Shown piece by piece: positions 1-8,922 of a stretch of 64,000 nucleotides of DNA; position 1 is the first letter of the stretch; every line of letters starts with the position of its first letter. A program made the position numbers and the translations under genes. The notes under the pieces are model-generated. The model had not been told where the DNA came from, did no database searches, and saw nothing but the letters and a program-made list of their open reading frames with translations. Source of the DNA: Polyangiaceae bacterium UTPRO1. GTDB taxonomy: Bacteria > Desulfobacterota > Binatia > UTPRO1. The stretch spans positions 211,359 to 275,358 of the forward strand of contig MWST01000035.1 in assembly GCA_002050235.1 (NCBI GenBank). Reading direction: 5' to 3'.

Positions 1-343
1 AGTGCTCCCAGAAGCCGGGCAGGACGGTCATGGCCCGCATATTGAGGACGCTCGTCGACAGAATGACGCTGCGGGTAACGGCGCTACCGAGAAGCACGAG
101 CGCCTGGCTCACCCGGCTGACGCTCCCCTGGGTGCTGTAGAAGGCCGAGTTCGCGAGGCGCAACACCTGGGAGGTCAGCGATTGATCGATCTCGATGAGC
201 TCGGCCACGCTCGCAAAGTTGATCTCGGGATCTTCGAGCGCGATCACGACCCGCTCGAGGAGCTTCGGCAGGGTCGGGAGCGCGCGCAGACGACTCACCT
301 CCCAGCGGAACTTCTCCTTGTCGGCCGGCGCCGATGCAGTCAC
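1..343 (-). CDS. HDOD domain signalling protein (3' end outside window)
   Basis: The first 114 residues are visible, starting at GTG 343; the gene runs off the window. After about 18 residues the protein shows a typical HDOD start: LRALPTLPKLLERV, then EDPEINFASVAELIEIDQSLTSQ and LRLANSAFY. HDOD domains are HD-GYP-related helical modules, usually lacking catalytic residues, that serve as output or scaffolding parts of signalling proteins. The GTG start overlaps the TGA of the upstream small gene in a GTGA junction, so the two genes are probably translationally coupled. The family call is firm. The role is unknown because the C-terminal part is missing. Confidence 0.85.
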   Translation of the reverse strand, partial: MTASAPADKEKFRWEVSRLRALPTLPKLLERVVIALEDPEINFASVAELIEIDQSLTSQVLRLANSAFYSTQGSVSRVSQALVLLGSAVTRSVILSTSVLNMRAMTVLPGFWEH

Positions 344-696
344 GACCCCTGTTCCTCGTGAGCTTCGGGCCCGGCCGCGAGAGCCGCGGCGCGGCGCTCC
401 AGGCATCGGGAGATCGCTGCCCGGACTTCGGCGAGCGCCGGCGTCGACGGCTCGGCGGCGAAGCGCGCTGCGAGTGCCGCCTGTTCCTCGGCGAGCGTCC
501 GCACCTGCTCCCAGGGCGCCCGCGCCCCCGCGTCGTCCACCACTACGCTCTGCACCGCCATCTGCCGCAGCACCCGGACCACGCCCGGTGAGAGCCCCGT
601 CCCGACCCCGGCCACCAGCCGTCCGTGGGCGTCGCTGATGGCCCGTGCCAGCCGCATCTGCGGCGTCGCGTATTGCAGGTGTATCCGAACACCCAT
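340..696 (-). CDS. Small hypothetical protein coupled to the HDOD gene
   Basis: A 118-residue protein from ATG 696, which has a GAGAG ribosome-binding site about 6 bases upstream; an upstream GTG at 738 is possible but less likely. The N-terminal half (MRLARAISDAHGRLVAGVG then LRQMAVQSVVVDD) resembles the short beta-rich module found at the N-terminus of many HD-GYP and HDOD proteins. The C-terminal half is a charged helix (WEQVRTLAEEQAALAARF). It overlaps the HDOD gene by 4 bp. It may be a split-off regulatory domain of the HDOD protein. No catalytic motif is visible. Confidence 0.65.
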   Translation of the reverse strand: MGVRIHLQYATPQMRLARAISDAHGRLVAGVGTGLSPGVVRVLRQMAVQSVVVDDAGARAPWEQVRTLAEEQAALAARFAAEPSTPALAEVRAAISRCLERRAAALAAGPEAHEEQGS

Positions 697-817
697 CTGA
701 GCTCTCGCTGCTGCGTCTATTGATATGCCGGAGCGCACACCTCCGCGGCCGTGCCGCTCCCTGCAGATCGTTCGGCCGTCCCGGAGCGAAACTTGAGTGA
801 CCTCCGGCCGCCGTCAG

Positions 818-835
818 CGGCGCTACGGAGCGCCG
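818..835. terminator. Possible hairpin downstream of hsdR
   Basis: A 7-bp perfect stem (CGGCGCT / AGCGCCG) with a 4-base loop ACGG lies 17 bases beyond the hsdR stop. No T tract follows, so intrinsic termination is unproven. A 12-bp palindrome (GCGGCATGCCGC) directly follows at 839-850. Confidence 0.3.
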
Positions 836-851
836 GCCGCGGCATGCCGCA

Positions 852-3800
852 TCACGACTGCCGCGCTGCTACCCGGGAGTCGAAGCGCGTCCGGATGTAC
901 TCGCGGGCGCTTTCCGGCGGCAGCTTCACCGTGCCCGGGCCGCTGCGCACGAAGAAGTCGCCCACGGCCGCAGCCTCGAGCCCCTTCCATTTGAGGAAGA
1001 CGGGCTCCGGACTGCGCTGGCAGCTCACCACGCACACGGTCTTCCCCTGCACGACCTGCATCTTCGGATCGATGCACGTCCCGGCGCGATCGCCGAGGCC
1101 GTTGCGCACCACCTGTGCGAGGTGACGCATGAACTTGTCGTCGCTCTCGAGCCGGTCATGCTCGATGCCGACGATCGCACCGTCATCACCGACACCGATC
1201 AACAGATCGCCGCCCTCGGTGTTCAGGAATGCCGCGATGGTCTTGAGCACTGCATGGGTCACGCCCTTGTCGTCCTGTCGATCTTCCTTGAGGCTCCAGC
1301 GCAGCGTCGACTTGAACTCCAGCGTCTTCGACTCGCCGCCCTTGATCAGCTCCTCGGCGTTGCGGTGGGCGCGCAGGTACTGGTCGAAGAGGAAGTTCTT
1401 GACTACCTCCCCGAACGCCCGGTCGTCGGTGATGCGCTTGTAGAGCTCGAAGTTCGAGTCGACGATCTCCTGGATCACGCGCTCGACCTTCTGGTCGAAG
1501 GTGAGGCGCACGTTCTCGCGCGTGTTGACGCGCGCGGCGGCGTCGAGCCCGGCGTCGTCGTCGAGCTTCGCCATCATCTGGCCGAGCGTCACGCGGTGCT
1601 CGGGGCCGAGGTTGAGGCCGAAGCGCTCGTTCAGCTCGGCGATGATGCGCGAGAGCGACTCGATCTCCCCCGGCGCCGTGCCGTGCGACGTCCGGCTCCC
1701 TGCCGGGTCCAACAGGCCCGGCTTGCGCTCCAGCGCGATCTTCCCGCTTCCGGTCTGCTGGATGCGGTAGGACTCCATGTCGATGTTCTGCTGCACCTCG
1801 CGCGGCAGCGCCTCGCGGTCCGCGGGCAGAAGACGGCGCAGGTGGCGGGCGAACACGTAGAGCTTCTCGAGGTCGGCGTCGGCGAAAGTGAGCACCTGGG
1901 CGAGGAAGGCATAGAGCCGCACGTAGTCGGTGAGCTGGCCGCGGAAGTCGGCGCGCTCGTCCGCCGGCAACTGCCCGCAGCGCTCCACCAGCGGCGCCAG
2001 CACGGCGTAGAGCCGGTCCTGCGTCGCCTTGGGATCGAAGTAGAGCTTCGCGAAGGCGTTGACGTCGGTGTTGGTGTACACCGGGAACGTCGCGAGCCGG
2101 CCCTGCAGTTCGTAGAGCAGGTTCGGGTCGGTCGCCTCCGAGAGCAGCGTGGTCTCGTAGTACGGCGCGAAGGCCGCTTTGATCTCTTCGGCCTCGTTGG
2201 CGAAGTCGAGCACCAGCGTATTCTTCTTCTCCGGGTGCGTGCGGTTCAGCCGCGAGAGTGTCTGCACCGTGTTCACGCCGCCGAGCTTCTTGTCGACGTA
2301 CATCGTGTGCAGCAGCGGCTGGTCGAAGCCGGTCTGGAACTTGTTGGCGACGATGAGGAACCGGTAGTCGGGGCGCTCGAAGGTTCCAGCGGTCTGCGTC
2401 TCGGGGACGCCGTTCATGTTGGCCTCGGTGTAGGCCTGCCCGCCGTCCTGCACCGTCCCGGAGAACGCCACCAGCGCCTTGAACGAGTAGCCGCGCTCGG
2501 AAACGTACTTGTCCACCGCGAGCTTGTAGCGCACCGCGTGCAGGCGCGAGCGCGTGACGATCATGGCCTTGGCCTTGCCCCCGATCTCGCCCTGCACGTG
2601 CGTCGCGAAGTGCTCGACGCAGAGCTTCACCTTCTCGGCGATCGCGTGCGGGTGCAGCTCCACGAACGACTTGAGCAAGTACTCGGCCTTCCTCTTGTCG
2701 TAGTGCGGATCGTTCTCGACCTTCTTCAGCAGCCGCCAGTAGGCCTTGTAGGTCGTGTAGCTCGCCAGCACGTCGAGGATGAACCCCTCCTCGATCGCCT
2801 GCCGCATGCTGTACAGGTGGAACGGACCGAACTTCCCGTCGGCGCGCTTGACGCCGAACAGCTCCAGCGTCTTCGGTTTCGGCGTGGCGGTGAAGGCGAA
2901 GGTCGAGAGGTTCGGCAGGTGCCCGCGCCGCTCCATCTCGGCGAGGACCGTGTTCTCCAGCTCCTCTTCCGGCGTCGCTGCTCCCGCCTCCTCCGATTCC
3001 GCCGCCTCGAGCGAGCCGGAGGCGAGCACGGCCTTGAGGCTCTTCGTGCTCTCGCCCGACTGCGAGGAGTGTGCCTCGTCCACGATGACGGCGAAGCGCC
3101 TGCCCGGCAGCTCGCCGATCTCCGCGGCGATCACCGGGAACTTCTGGAGCGTCGTGACGATGATGGTCTTGCCCGACTCGAGGGCCTCCTTGAGCTGGCG
3201 CGAGGTGGTGTCGATGTTCTCGACCACGCCGAGCGTCTGCTCGAACTGGCGCATCGTGGTCTGGAGCTGGCGGTCGAGAACGCGGCGGTCGGTGATCACC
3301 ACGATCGAGTCGAAGACGCGCCGGTCGCCGGCGTCGTGCAGCGTCGAGAGCTGGTGCGCGAGCCAGGCGATGGTGAAGCTCTTGCCGCTGCCGGCCGAGT
3401 GCTGGACGAGGTAGCGCTGCCCCGCGCCGCGCACGCGGGCGTCGGCGACGAGCTTCCGCGCGCAGTCGAGCTGCTGGTAGCGCGGGAAGATGATGTAGCG
3501 CGCGCCCGTCTTCCTGCCCCTGTCGTCTTCCTCCTCCACTTCGTGGATGAACTGGCGCACGAGATCGAGCACGCTGTCGCGCGCCCAGGTCTCCTCCCAG
3601 AGGTACGACGTCGCGTAGCCCTTCCGCGTGGGCGGCACGGGCGGGTTGCCGGCGCCGCCGAACTTCCCCTGGTTGAAGGGCAGGAAACGCGTCCGCGCGC
3701 CGGCGAGGCGCGTCGTCACGTAGACGAGGTCCGGGTCCACCGCGAAGTGCGCGAGGCAGCGCCGGTAGGCAAGGAGCGGCTCGCGCGGGTCGCGATCGGT

Positions 3801-4118
3801 CTTGTACTGCCGGATCGCGTCCTCGACGTCCTGCCCGGTGAGCGGGTTCTTGAGCTCGGCGGTGAAGATCGGGATGCCGTTCAGGAACAGCACGAGGTCG
3901 AGGCTCTTCTCGTTCTTCGTGCTGTAGTGGAGCTGGCGAACCACGGAGAAGAGGTTGGCCGCGTGCAGCCGCCGCGTCTCCTCGTTGAGACCGGTCGCGG
4001 GGCGGAAGTACGCGAGCCGGAACTTGCAGCCCGAGTCCTTGAGGCCGCCCCGCAGCACGTCGAGCGCGCCGCGCCGTGCGATCTCGGCGGCGAGGCGCTT
4101 GAGGAACTGCTCCCGCAC
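852..4118 (-). CDS. hsdR: Type I restriction endonuclease HsdR fused to a C-terminal AlbA_2 domain
   Basis: Motor and nuclease subunit of a type I restriction system, 1088 residues from GTG 4118. An HSDR_N nuclease core appears near residues 60-95 (SLDLVLF ... FTAELKN, a PD-(D/E)xK pattern). Helicase motifs follow: Walker A HSAGSGKS near 238, DEAH near 343, TATPK, and QTLSRLNRTHP as motif VI. A separate AlbA_2 (Schlafen-type) domain fills about 925-1080 (ESKTLEFKSTLRWS, then AAFLNTEGGDLLIGVGDDG). Homologous in-frame sequence continues upstream of 4118 to about 4380 (SPEISERAFEEAIECGLL), right after the fic stop. That stretch has no ATG, GTG or TTG codon before the in-frame stop at 4464-4466, so the true start is unusual or damaged. 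Partners are HsdS (5699) and HsdM (11520). Confidence 0.93.
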   Translation of the reverse strand: MREQFLKRLAAEIARRGALDVLRGGLKDSGCKFRLAYFRPATGLNEETRRLHAANLFSVVRQLHYSTKNEKSLDLVLFLNGIPIFTAELKNPLTGQDVEDAIRQYKTDRDPREPLLAYRRCLAHFAVDPDLVYVTTRLAGARTRFLPFNQGKFGGAGNPPVPPTRKGYATSYLWEETWARDSVLDLVRQFIHEVEEEDDRGRKTGARYIIFPRYQQLDCARKLVADARVRGAGQRYLVQHSAGSGKSFTIAWLAHQLSTLHDAGDRRVFDSIVVITDRRVLDRQLQTTMRQFEQTLGVVENIDTTSRQLKEALESGKTIIVTTLQKFPVIAAEIGELPGRRFAVIVDEAHSSQSGESTKSLKAVLASGSLEAAESEEAGAATPEEELENTVLAEMERRGHLPNLSTFAFTATPKPKTLELFGVKRADGKFGPFHLYSMRQAIEEGFILDVLASYTTYKAYWRLLKKVENDPHYDKRKAEYLLKSFVELHPHAIAEKVKLCVEHFATHVQGEIGGKAKAMIVTRSRLHAVRYKLAVDKYVSERGYSFKALVAFSGTVQDGGQAYTEANMNGVPETQTAGTFERPDYRFLIVANKFQTGFDQPLLHTMYVDKKLGGVNTVQTLSRLNRTHPEKKNTLVLDFANEAEEIKAAFAPYYETTLLSEATDPNLLYELQGRLATFPVYTNTDVNAFAKLYFDPKATQDRLYAVLAPLVERCGQLPADERADFRGQLTDYVRLYAFLAQVLTFADADLEKLYVFARHLRRLLPADREALPREVQQNIDMESYRIQQTGSGKIALERKPGLLDPAGSRTSHGTAPGEIESLSRIIAELNERFGLNLGPEHRVTLGQMMAKLDDDAGLDAAARVNTRENVRLTFDQKVERVIQEIVDSNFELYKRITDDRAFGEVVKNFLFDQYLRAHRNAEELIKGGESKTLEFKSTLRWSLKEDRQDDKGVTHAVLKTIAAFLNTEGGDLLIGVGDDGAIVGIEHDRLESDDKFMRHLAQVVRNGLGDRAGTCIDPKMQVVQGKTVCVVSCQRSPEPVFLKWKGLEAAAVGDFFVRSGPGTVKLPPESAREYIRTRFDSRVAARQS

Positions 4119-4381
4119 CGCTGTGCCGTGGTGCTGCTCGAGCTTCTTCCACTCCTTCGGCTGCGTAGCGAGGACGAAGTCCAGCGCGTCGCGCGGCAGG
4201 AGGCAGAGTGTGCGGTCGTAGTCCTCGGGGCGCCGCCTGCGGTAGCCGCCCGGCGGGCTCTCGCCGTAGGGCGGCGGGGTCTCGCGCGCGGCAGTCGTGT
4301 CTCCCGCGCAGGCGTCGGGACCGTACTGGAGCAGCCCGCACTCGATCGCCTCCTCGAAGGCGCGCTCGGAGATCTCGGGGC

Positions 4382-5542
4382 TTACAGCGGCTCCGTCCCC
4401 TCGTTCAGGATCTCGAGGTAGCGGTCGTAGCGGTACACGCGATTCCGCTTCTTCCCGGTCGTCTCACTGACCATCTTCCTGTCCAGCAGCACGTCGAGCG
4501 CCTTCGCGATCGTCGGCAACGTGAGGCCCGTCCGCTTCGCCAACAGCGGAATCGTACAGACCGGCATCCTGAGAAGCGCAGTCTGAACCGTCGCCGCGGA
4601 ACCCGCCCGGCGGCCGAGGCGGGCCAGTCGCTCGCGATCCTGCCCGGCGACGTCGAGCAGGCGGCGCGCGCTCGCTACCGCGCCGTCCGACACCGCTGCC
4701 ACGCCCTCGCAGAAAAACGCGATCCAGGACTCCCAGTCGCCTTCGCGGCGCACCGAGTCGAGCAGCTCGTAGTAGCGGTCGCGGCGCTGCTTGAGAAAGA
4801 GGCTCAGATACAGCATCGGCTCGCGCAACACCCCCGCGGCGCAGAGCAGCAGCGTGACCATGAGCCGCCCGACACGCCCGTTGCCGTCGAGGAAGGGATG
4901 GATGGTTTCGAACTGGACGTGCCAGAGCGCGGCCCGGAGCAGTACCGGCGGCGCCGCAGGGTCGTGGAGGAACTTCTCCAGATCGCTCATGGCGGCCGTC
5001 ACACGATGCGGCGGCGGCGGGACGAAACGCGCGTTGCCGGGCCTCGTCCCCCCGATCCAGTTCTGGGTCCGGCGGAACTCACCCGGGCTCTTTCCCGCAC
5101 CCCGGCCGCGCGAGAGCAGGATTTCGTGCACCTCGCGGATCAGCCGGTTCGAGAGCGGAAACCCACCGCGCAGCCGCTTCACCCCGTGTTCGAGCGCGCG
5201 CACGTAGTTCGAGACCTCCACCACGTCATCGAGCGGGACGCCGGGCGACTCCTTCAGCTCGAAGAGCATCAAGTCGGCGAGGGTGGACTGCGTACCCTCG
5301 ATCTGCGAGGAAAGCACGGCTTCTTTGCGGATGTACGAGTAGAGGAGGAGGTGCGTATCCGGCAGCACGCTCGAGACGCCGTCGAGCCGGCCCAGGGCGA
5401 GCAGCGCCGCGTCGAGCGCATCGCGGGCAGCGCCGTCCAGAACGAGGGGCGGTACTGGCGGCAGCGGGGCCGGCACGAACGCCCGAACCGTTTCACCGCC
5501 GGCGGCCGTTGTCTCGTACGTCCCGGTCCGGGTCCGTTTCAC
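4382..5542 (-). CDS. Fic family protein (class II, self-inhibited) with C-terminal winged helix
   Basis: 386 residues, about the usual length for the Fic_N/Fic/wHTH group. The catalytic loop HPFLDGNGRVGR lies at about 214-225 and contains the His, Asp, Asn and Arg residues needed for AMPylation-type transfer. The inhibitory-helix motif SSQIEG near residues 77-82 fits the class II (S/T)xxxE(G/N) pattern, so activity is probably held in check. The C-terminus (PLLAKRTGLTLPTIAKALDVL) is a winged helix-turn-helix, suggesting DNA binding or autoregulation. The gene lies between hsdS and hsdR on the same strand, with hsdR coding sequence starting right at its stop. The target protein is not predictable from sequence. 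Confidence 0.92.
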   Translation of the reverse strand: MKRTRTGTYETTAAGGETVRAFVPAPLPPVPPLVLDGAARDALDAALLALGRLDGVSSVLPDTHLLLYSYIRKEAVLSSQIEGTQSTLADLMLFELKESPGVPLDDVVEVSNYVRALEHGVKRLRGGFPLSNRLIREVHEILLSRGRGAGKSPGEFRRTQNWIGGTRPGNARFVPPPPHRVTAAMSDLEKFLHDPAAPPVLLRAALWHVQFETIHPFLDGNGRVGRLMVTLLLCAAGVLREPMLYLSLFLKQRRDRYYELLDSVRREGDWESWIAFFCEGVAAVSDGAVASARRLLDVAGQDRERLARLGRRAGSAATVQTALLRMPVCTIPLLAKRTGLTLPTIAKALDVLLDRKMVSETTGKKRNRVYRYDRYLEILNEGTEPL

Positions 5543-5593
5543 GCGTGCGGCTCCTGTGAAAGCGACTTTAGTAACGGCCCGCGCAACTAAAGC

Positions 5594-5603
5594 AGATATA
5601 TCT
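5594..5603. promoter_or_regulatory. AT-rich palindrome upstream of fic
   Basis: The perfect palindrome AGATATATCT sits in a short A+T-rich island, flanked by roughly mirrored ACTAAAG and CTTTA elements, about 52 bases before the fic start in otherwise GC-rich DNA. It is a plausible promoter/operator, perhaps for the Fic protein's own winged helix. No experimental basis. Confidence 0.4.
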
Positions 5604-5698
5604 TCACTTTATTAGTCTCGGGCGTCAATCCGTGCACCGATCTGCCTGCCCGGAACGAACCGCGGGGCCGAGCATCCGGGCCTCGATGGCCACACGGT

Positions 5699-7063
5699 TC
5701 ACGCGATCGCCTCCTCCCGCACGTCGATCTTCCCCGTCACCGCGACGGAGATGAGTGCGGTGCGGAGTTCCTTCAGGCGATCGATGGCGTCGCGGATCTT
5801 GGCGATGAGGGCGTCGATGCGGGCGGTCTCGCGGTCGAGGAAGGCGGCGATGGTGCGCTGCTCGGACTTAGACGGAAGCGGTGTCTGGATGTCACGAAAA
5901 GCGTCCGGATAGAGCCTGAGGCGTGAGTGCCATATGCCCTTCGAGCGCCGGATGATCTCGTTGACGTGCAGGGGAATCCGACAAAGATAGTCGTAGTAGG
6001 CGCCGACGAGTCTGACGCTCGCGATGCTAAACACGTTGTAGGACGGGCTCACCATTCCCGGTTCGCGAGCGATACCGAGAGCTCCCATCCAAGCCCACAT
6101 GGTGTTGATCGCAAGTTCGCCTTGCCGGCAGATTTTGTAGCCCTCATGTGATTCAGCCTCGATCATCGTAACGTTAGGCTTCTCGGATCGCCTCGTTACT
6201 CCAGTGATGTGCGAAACCGTTAGAAGTTCCTCCTCGCCCAGCAGCGATCGCGAGTCCGATTCTCGGAAGAGCCATCGGTTCTCCCCGACCTCCCAATGAG
6301 CCGGAATCTCCCCCAGCCACTCGACGCCGGAGTCCTTCATGGGGACGGTCGGGTCGAGGCCCCTGGTGACGGCGCGGGTGATGAGGGCGGTGCGCTTCTC
6401 CTGAAGCAGCTCGATCAGCCGCTCCTTCTTTGCCATCAGCGCATCGATCCGTGCCGTCTCCCGGTCGAGGAACGCGGCAATGGCGCGCTGCTCGGGCTCG
6501 GGGGGGACCGCGAACATGCCGGTTCGGATCGCGTCACCGCCGAGGCCGAAGCGTGTGATCCCATTGGCTGCTATCTGGAATTGATCGCGTAGGCCGATCG
6601 CAGAGAAGGTGCGGCTAAGAAACTCTCCAATTACCCCGTCCGTGGGCCGAATATGGGCGAGGTGATAGCCGCATAGAACGTCGGGCAGGTTCTCTGAAAC
6701 AACGGCAGGGACCGCGATGTCCGTCCACGACTCGGAGTCCTTGGTGATCAGCACGTCCCCAGCGCGCAGCGAAAAGCGCCGAACCTGCTCCTGTGTTGCT
6801 GTGGCCGCCATGAAATCAAGCTCGGGCGTGATCCGCTCGTTGTAGTAGACGTCGGTGTAGTTGCAGAGCCTGACGGTTTCCTGGCCCTCGACCGACTTCT
6901 TGTCGACATTGCTCAGTTGAACCGAGGCGAGGGCTTTCAGCCGCTTCACCTCCCAATGCACCGGAATCTCGCCCAGCCACTCGACGCCGGAGTCCTTGTA
7001 GGTCGGGTACGGCTTGAACCGGCCTGGCAGCTTCGCATCCAGCGTGCGCGCATCCTCGCTCAC
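5699..7063 (-). CDS. hsdS: Type I restriction-modification specificity subunit HsdS
   Basis: 454 residues from GTG 7063. Two target-recognition halves each begin with the family hallmark: YKDSGVEWLGEIPVHWEV near residue 22 and MKDSGVEWLGEIPAHWEV near residue 246. Each half ends with a coiled-coil spacer containing AAFLDRETARIDAL followed by IELLQEKRTALITRAVT or RLKELRTALISVAVTG. The protein sets the DNA target for both HsdM and HsdR. Its start overlaps the stop of the DUF262 gene (GTGA), so that defence gene is translationally coupled to it. The two recognition halves differ, as expected for an asymmetric bipartite site. Confidence 0.95.
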   Translation of the reverse strand: MSEDARTLDAKLPGRFKPYPTYKDSGVEWLGEIPVHWEVKRLKALASVQLSNVDKKSVEGQETVRLCNYTDVYYNERITPELDFMAATATQEQVRRFSLRAGDVLITKDSESWTDIAVPAVVSENLPDVLCGYHLAHIRPTDGVIGEFLSRTFSAIGLRDQFQIAANGITRFGLGGDAIRTGMFAVPPEPEQRAIAAFLDRETARIDALMAKKERLIELLQEKRTALITRAVTRGLDPTVPMKDSGVEWLGEIPAHWEVGENRWLFRESDSRSLLGEEELLTVSHITGVTRRSEKPNVTMIEAESHEGYKICRQGELAINTMWAWMGALGIAREPGMVSPSYNVFSIASVRLVGAYYDYLCRIPLHVNEIIRRSKGIWHSRLRLYPDAFRDIQTPLPSKSEQRTIAAFLDRETARIDALIAKIRDAIDRLKELRTALISVAVTGKIDVREEAIA

Positions 7064-8922
7064 GACGCTGCCTCCCGCGCCAGCCGCTCCGGGCTCCAGA
7101 TCAACTCCGCGAGCTGCTGGTAGAGCGCCTGGCGCGCGTCGAGGTCGGCTTTTCGGAATTCGGCGTGCGCGTGAAACGGGAGCCCGCTCTCGGCGAGGAA
7201 GCGCCTGAACCCGGGGTTGTGGTCGTAGGCGCTCTCGTGGAGGCTCTTCGCGAGCAGGTTCTGCCCGGCGTAGTGCCTACGCTTCTCGACGTAGGGCAGG
7301 TCGCCGTAGCTGGCGTTGAAGCTCTTGGGCAGGAGCAGGAGGCCGCCGATGCGGTTCCTGTACTCCTGGAACTCGCTCGGGTGGCCGAACTCGTCGGCGT
7401 GCCGTTTCGGATGGTCGGCCCAGACATGCTCGATCTCGTAGCCCTTCCTGCCGCGCTGCGTGTACTCGGCGTAGCGCGACGCCTGGCCGGAGCGGGTTTC
7501 GACGTAGTCGGTCATGCGCGCGAGCAGCCGGTGGATCTGCCGGCCGTTCATGCCGTGCAGGCGGAAGGCGCCGTTCGCGGCGAAGTCGGGCGCGGTCTCG
7601 GGGTCGAGCCGGTTCTTGAGCTTGACGGCAAGCTCCTCCGCGCTCCTGCCGCGCACCTCGCGCATCACGAGAAACATCGCGTACTGCATCGACGAGTAGT
7701 CGATCGCGCGCCAGTTCCAGATGCGACGGTGGATCAGGATGTCGAGGTAGGCGGCCACCACGCGGAGCTTCCGCAGCGCCGCCGCCTCGTCGTCGTCGAC
7801 CCGCAGCGAGGCGAGCAGCACCGGATACTGCAGCGTGAAGTTGTGCTGGGCGTTGAAGTGCACGCACTCGAGCCCCGGGGTCAGCGTCTCGCCCGCGCGT
7901 CGCAGGCGCTCGTACCAGCGGGCATAGAAGGCGAAGTCCCGTTCGATGAAGCGTGCGAACTCGGCGCTTGCGGTGAGACCGAGCACCGCCTCGTGGTCGC
8001 GCACCCAGCGGTGGAACTCGGTGCCGATCAGGTCGAAGTCCTGCGGCGCGGCGCCGCGCTTGCGCTCGCGGATACTCTCCCCGTACTGGCTGCGCAGCCA
8101 CGACTTGATGCCGTCGGCGTCCTCGTCCTTACCGAGCTCGGCGAGCGCCTGCACGCGCTCCTTCCAGACGCGGCTCGCCCGCGTGCGCTTCTCGATATCG
8201 GTGATGTTCGCTAGCAGATACCCCTTCAGCATATCCGCGGGCGTGAGCGAGAGCCCGCGGTCGTTCATCGTCTCGAAGATAGTGTAGGCATCGTCGTCCG
8301 AGTAGGCGGTGATCTCGACCAGGTGCACGTTCTCCACCAGCCAGTCGACGAAGTACGGCAGCGCGGGATCGTCGCAGTCGTTGAGGTCGGCGGGAAAGAG
8401 GTCCTCCAGCTCCGCGTAGCGCGCGAGGATGTTGGCGATGGATTCCGGCGGGTCGGGATCGGCAAACTCCTCGCCCTTGTAGAGCGCCTCCATGCAGGCG
8501 GCGCGCTCGGGGATGTCGAGGTTGAAGGAGCGCTTGCCGTATTTCTGCGAGAAGATGAGCTCGGCGAGCTGACCCTTCTGCTCGGTGTCGCGAAGGCGAT
8601 GATGCAGGAAGATCAGGATCAGCGTCAGCGTGGTGAGGCGCTGCTGGCCGTCGATGATGAACTTCTGCCCGTCCTTGTCGCTGACGATGATCGAGCCGAG
8701 GAAGTAGTGGCCGTAGTCGGCCACGGCGCAGCGCTCGTTGCCGGGCTCGTGGCTCTCGTGAAACTTGGCCGTCAGGTCGTCGATCAGCTCGGCGAGCTGC
8801 TTCTGCTGCCACTTGTACTCGCGCTGGTAGTAGTCGATCGAGTACTTGCGACCGGTGAGCAGCTCGCGCACGGTGCGGGCCTTGGCGTCGATCTCGCGCG
8901 AGGGGCGGGGGGCGGTGGTCAT
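7060..8922 (-). CDS. DUF262/DUF1524 protein, GmrSD-like
   Basis: 620 residues from ATG 8922, chosen for its AAAGGAG ribosome site and 4-bp overlap with abiEii. The N-terminal DUF262 (GmrS-like ParB/nucleotidase fold) has YYQREYKW near residue 33 and FIIDGQQRLTTL near 87. The C-terminal DUF1524 (HNH-like nuclease) has EIEHVWADHPKRHADEF near 495 followed by NRIGGLLLLPKSFNASYGD. GmrSD enzymes restrict DNA with glucosylated hydroxymethylcytosine, and relatives include the BREX accessory protein BrxU. Its place inside a type I RM operon supports an antiphage role. Whether this copy recognises modified DNA cannot be read from sequence. Confidence 0.88.
   Translation of the reverse strand: MTTAPRPSREIDAKARTVRELLTGRKYSIDYYQREYKWQQKQLAELIDDLTAKFHESHEPGNERCAVADYGHYFLGSIIVSDKDGQKFIIDGQQRLTTLTLILIFLHHRLRDTEQKGQLAELIFSQKYGKRSFNLDIPERAACMEALYKGEEFADPDPPESIANILARYAELEDLFPADLNDCDDPALPYFVDWLVENVHLVEITAYSDDDAYTIFETMNDRGLSLTPADMLKGYLLANITDIEKRTRASRVWKERVQALAELGKDEDADGIKSWLRSQYGESIRERKRGAAPQDFDLIGTEFHRWVRDHEAVLGLTASAEFARFIERDFAFYARWYERLRRAGETLTPGLECVHFNAQHNFTLQYPVLLASLRVDDDEAAALRKLRVVAAYLDILIHRRIWNWRAIDYSSMQYAMFLVMREVRGRSAEELAVKLKNRLDPETAPDFAANGAFRLHGMNGRQIHRLLARMTDYVETRSGQASRYAEYTQRGRKGYEIEHVWADHPKRHADEFGHPSEFQEYRNRIGGLLLLPKSFNASYGDLPYVEKRRHYAGQNLLAKSLHESAYDHNPGFRRFLAESGLPFHAHAEFRKADLDARQALYQQLAELIWSPERLAREAAS

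Noticed and set aside
1122..4421. Very long plus-strand open frame across hsdR
   Set aside because: It is the antisense shadow of hsdR in GC-rich DNA: low-complexity Arg/Glu/Leu text without domains, while the minus strand shows clear helicase motifs. Similar long shadows at 11418-13691, 33692-36514 and 56272-58614 were dropped for the same reason.
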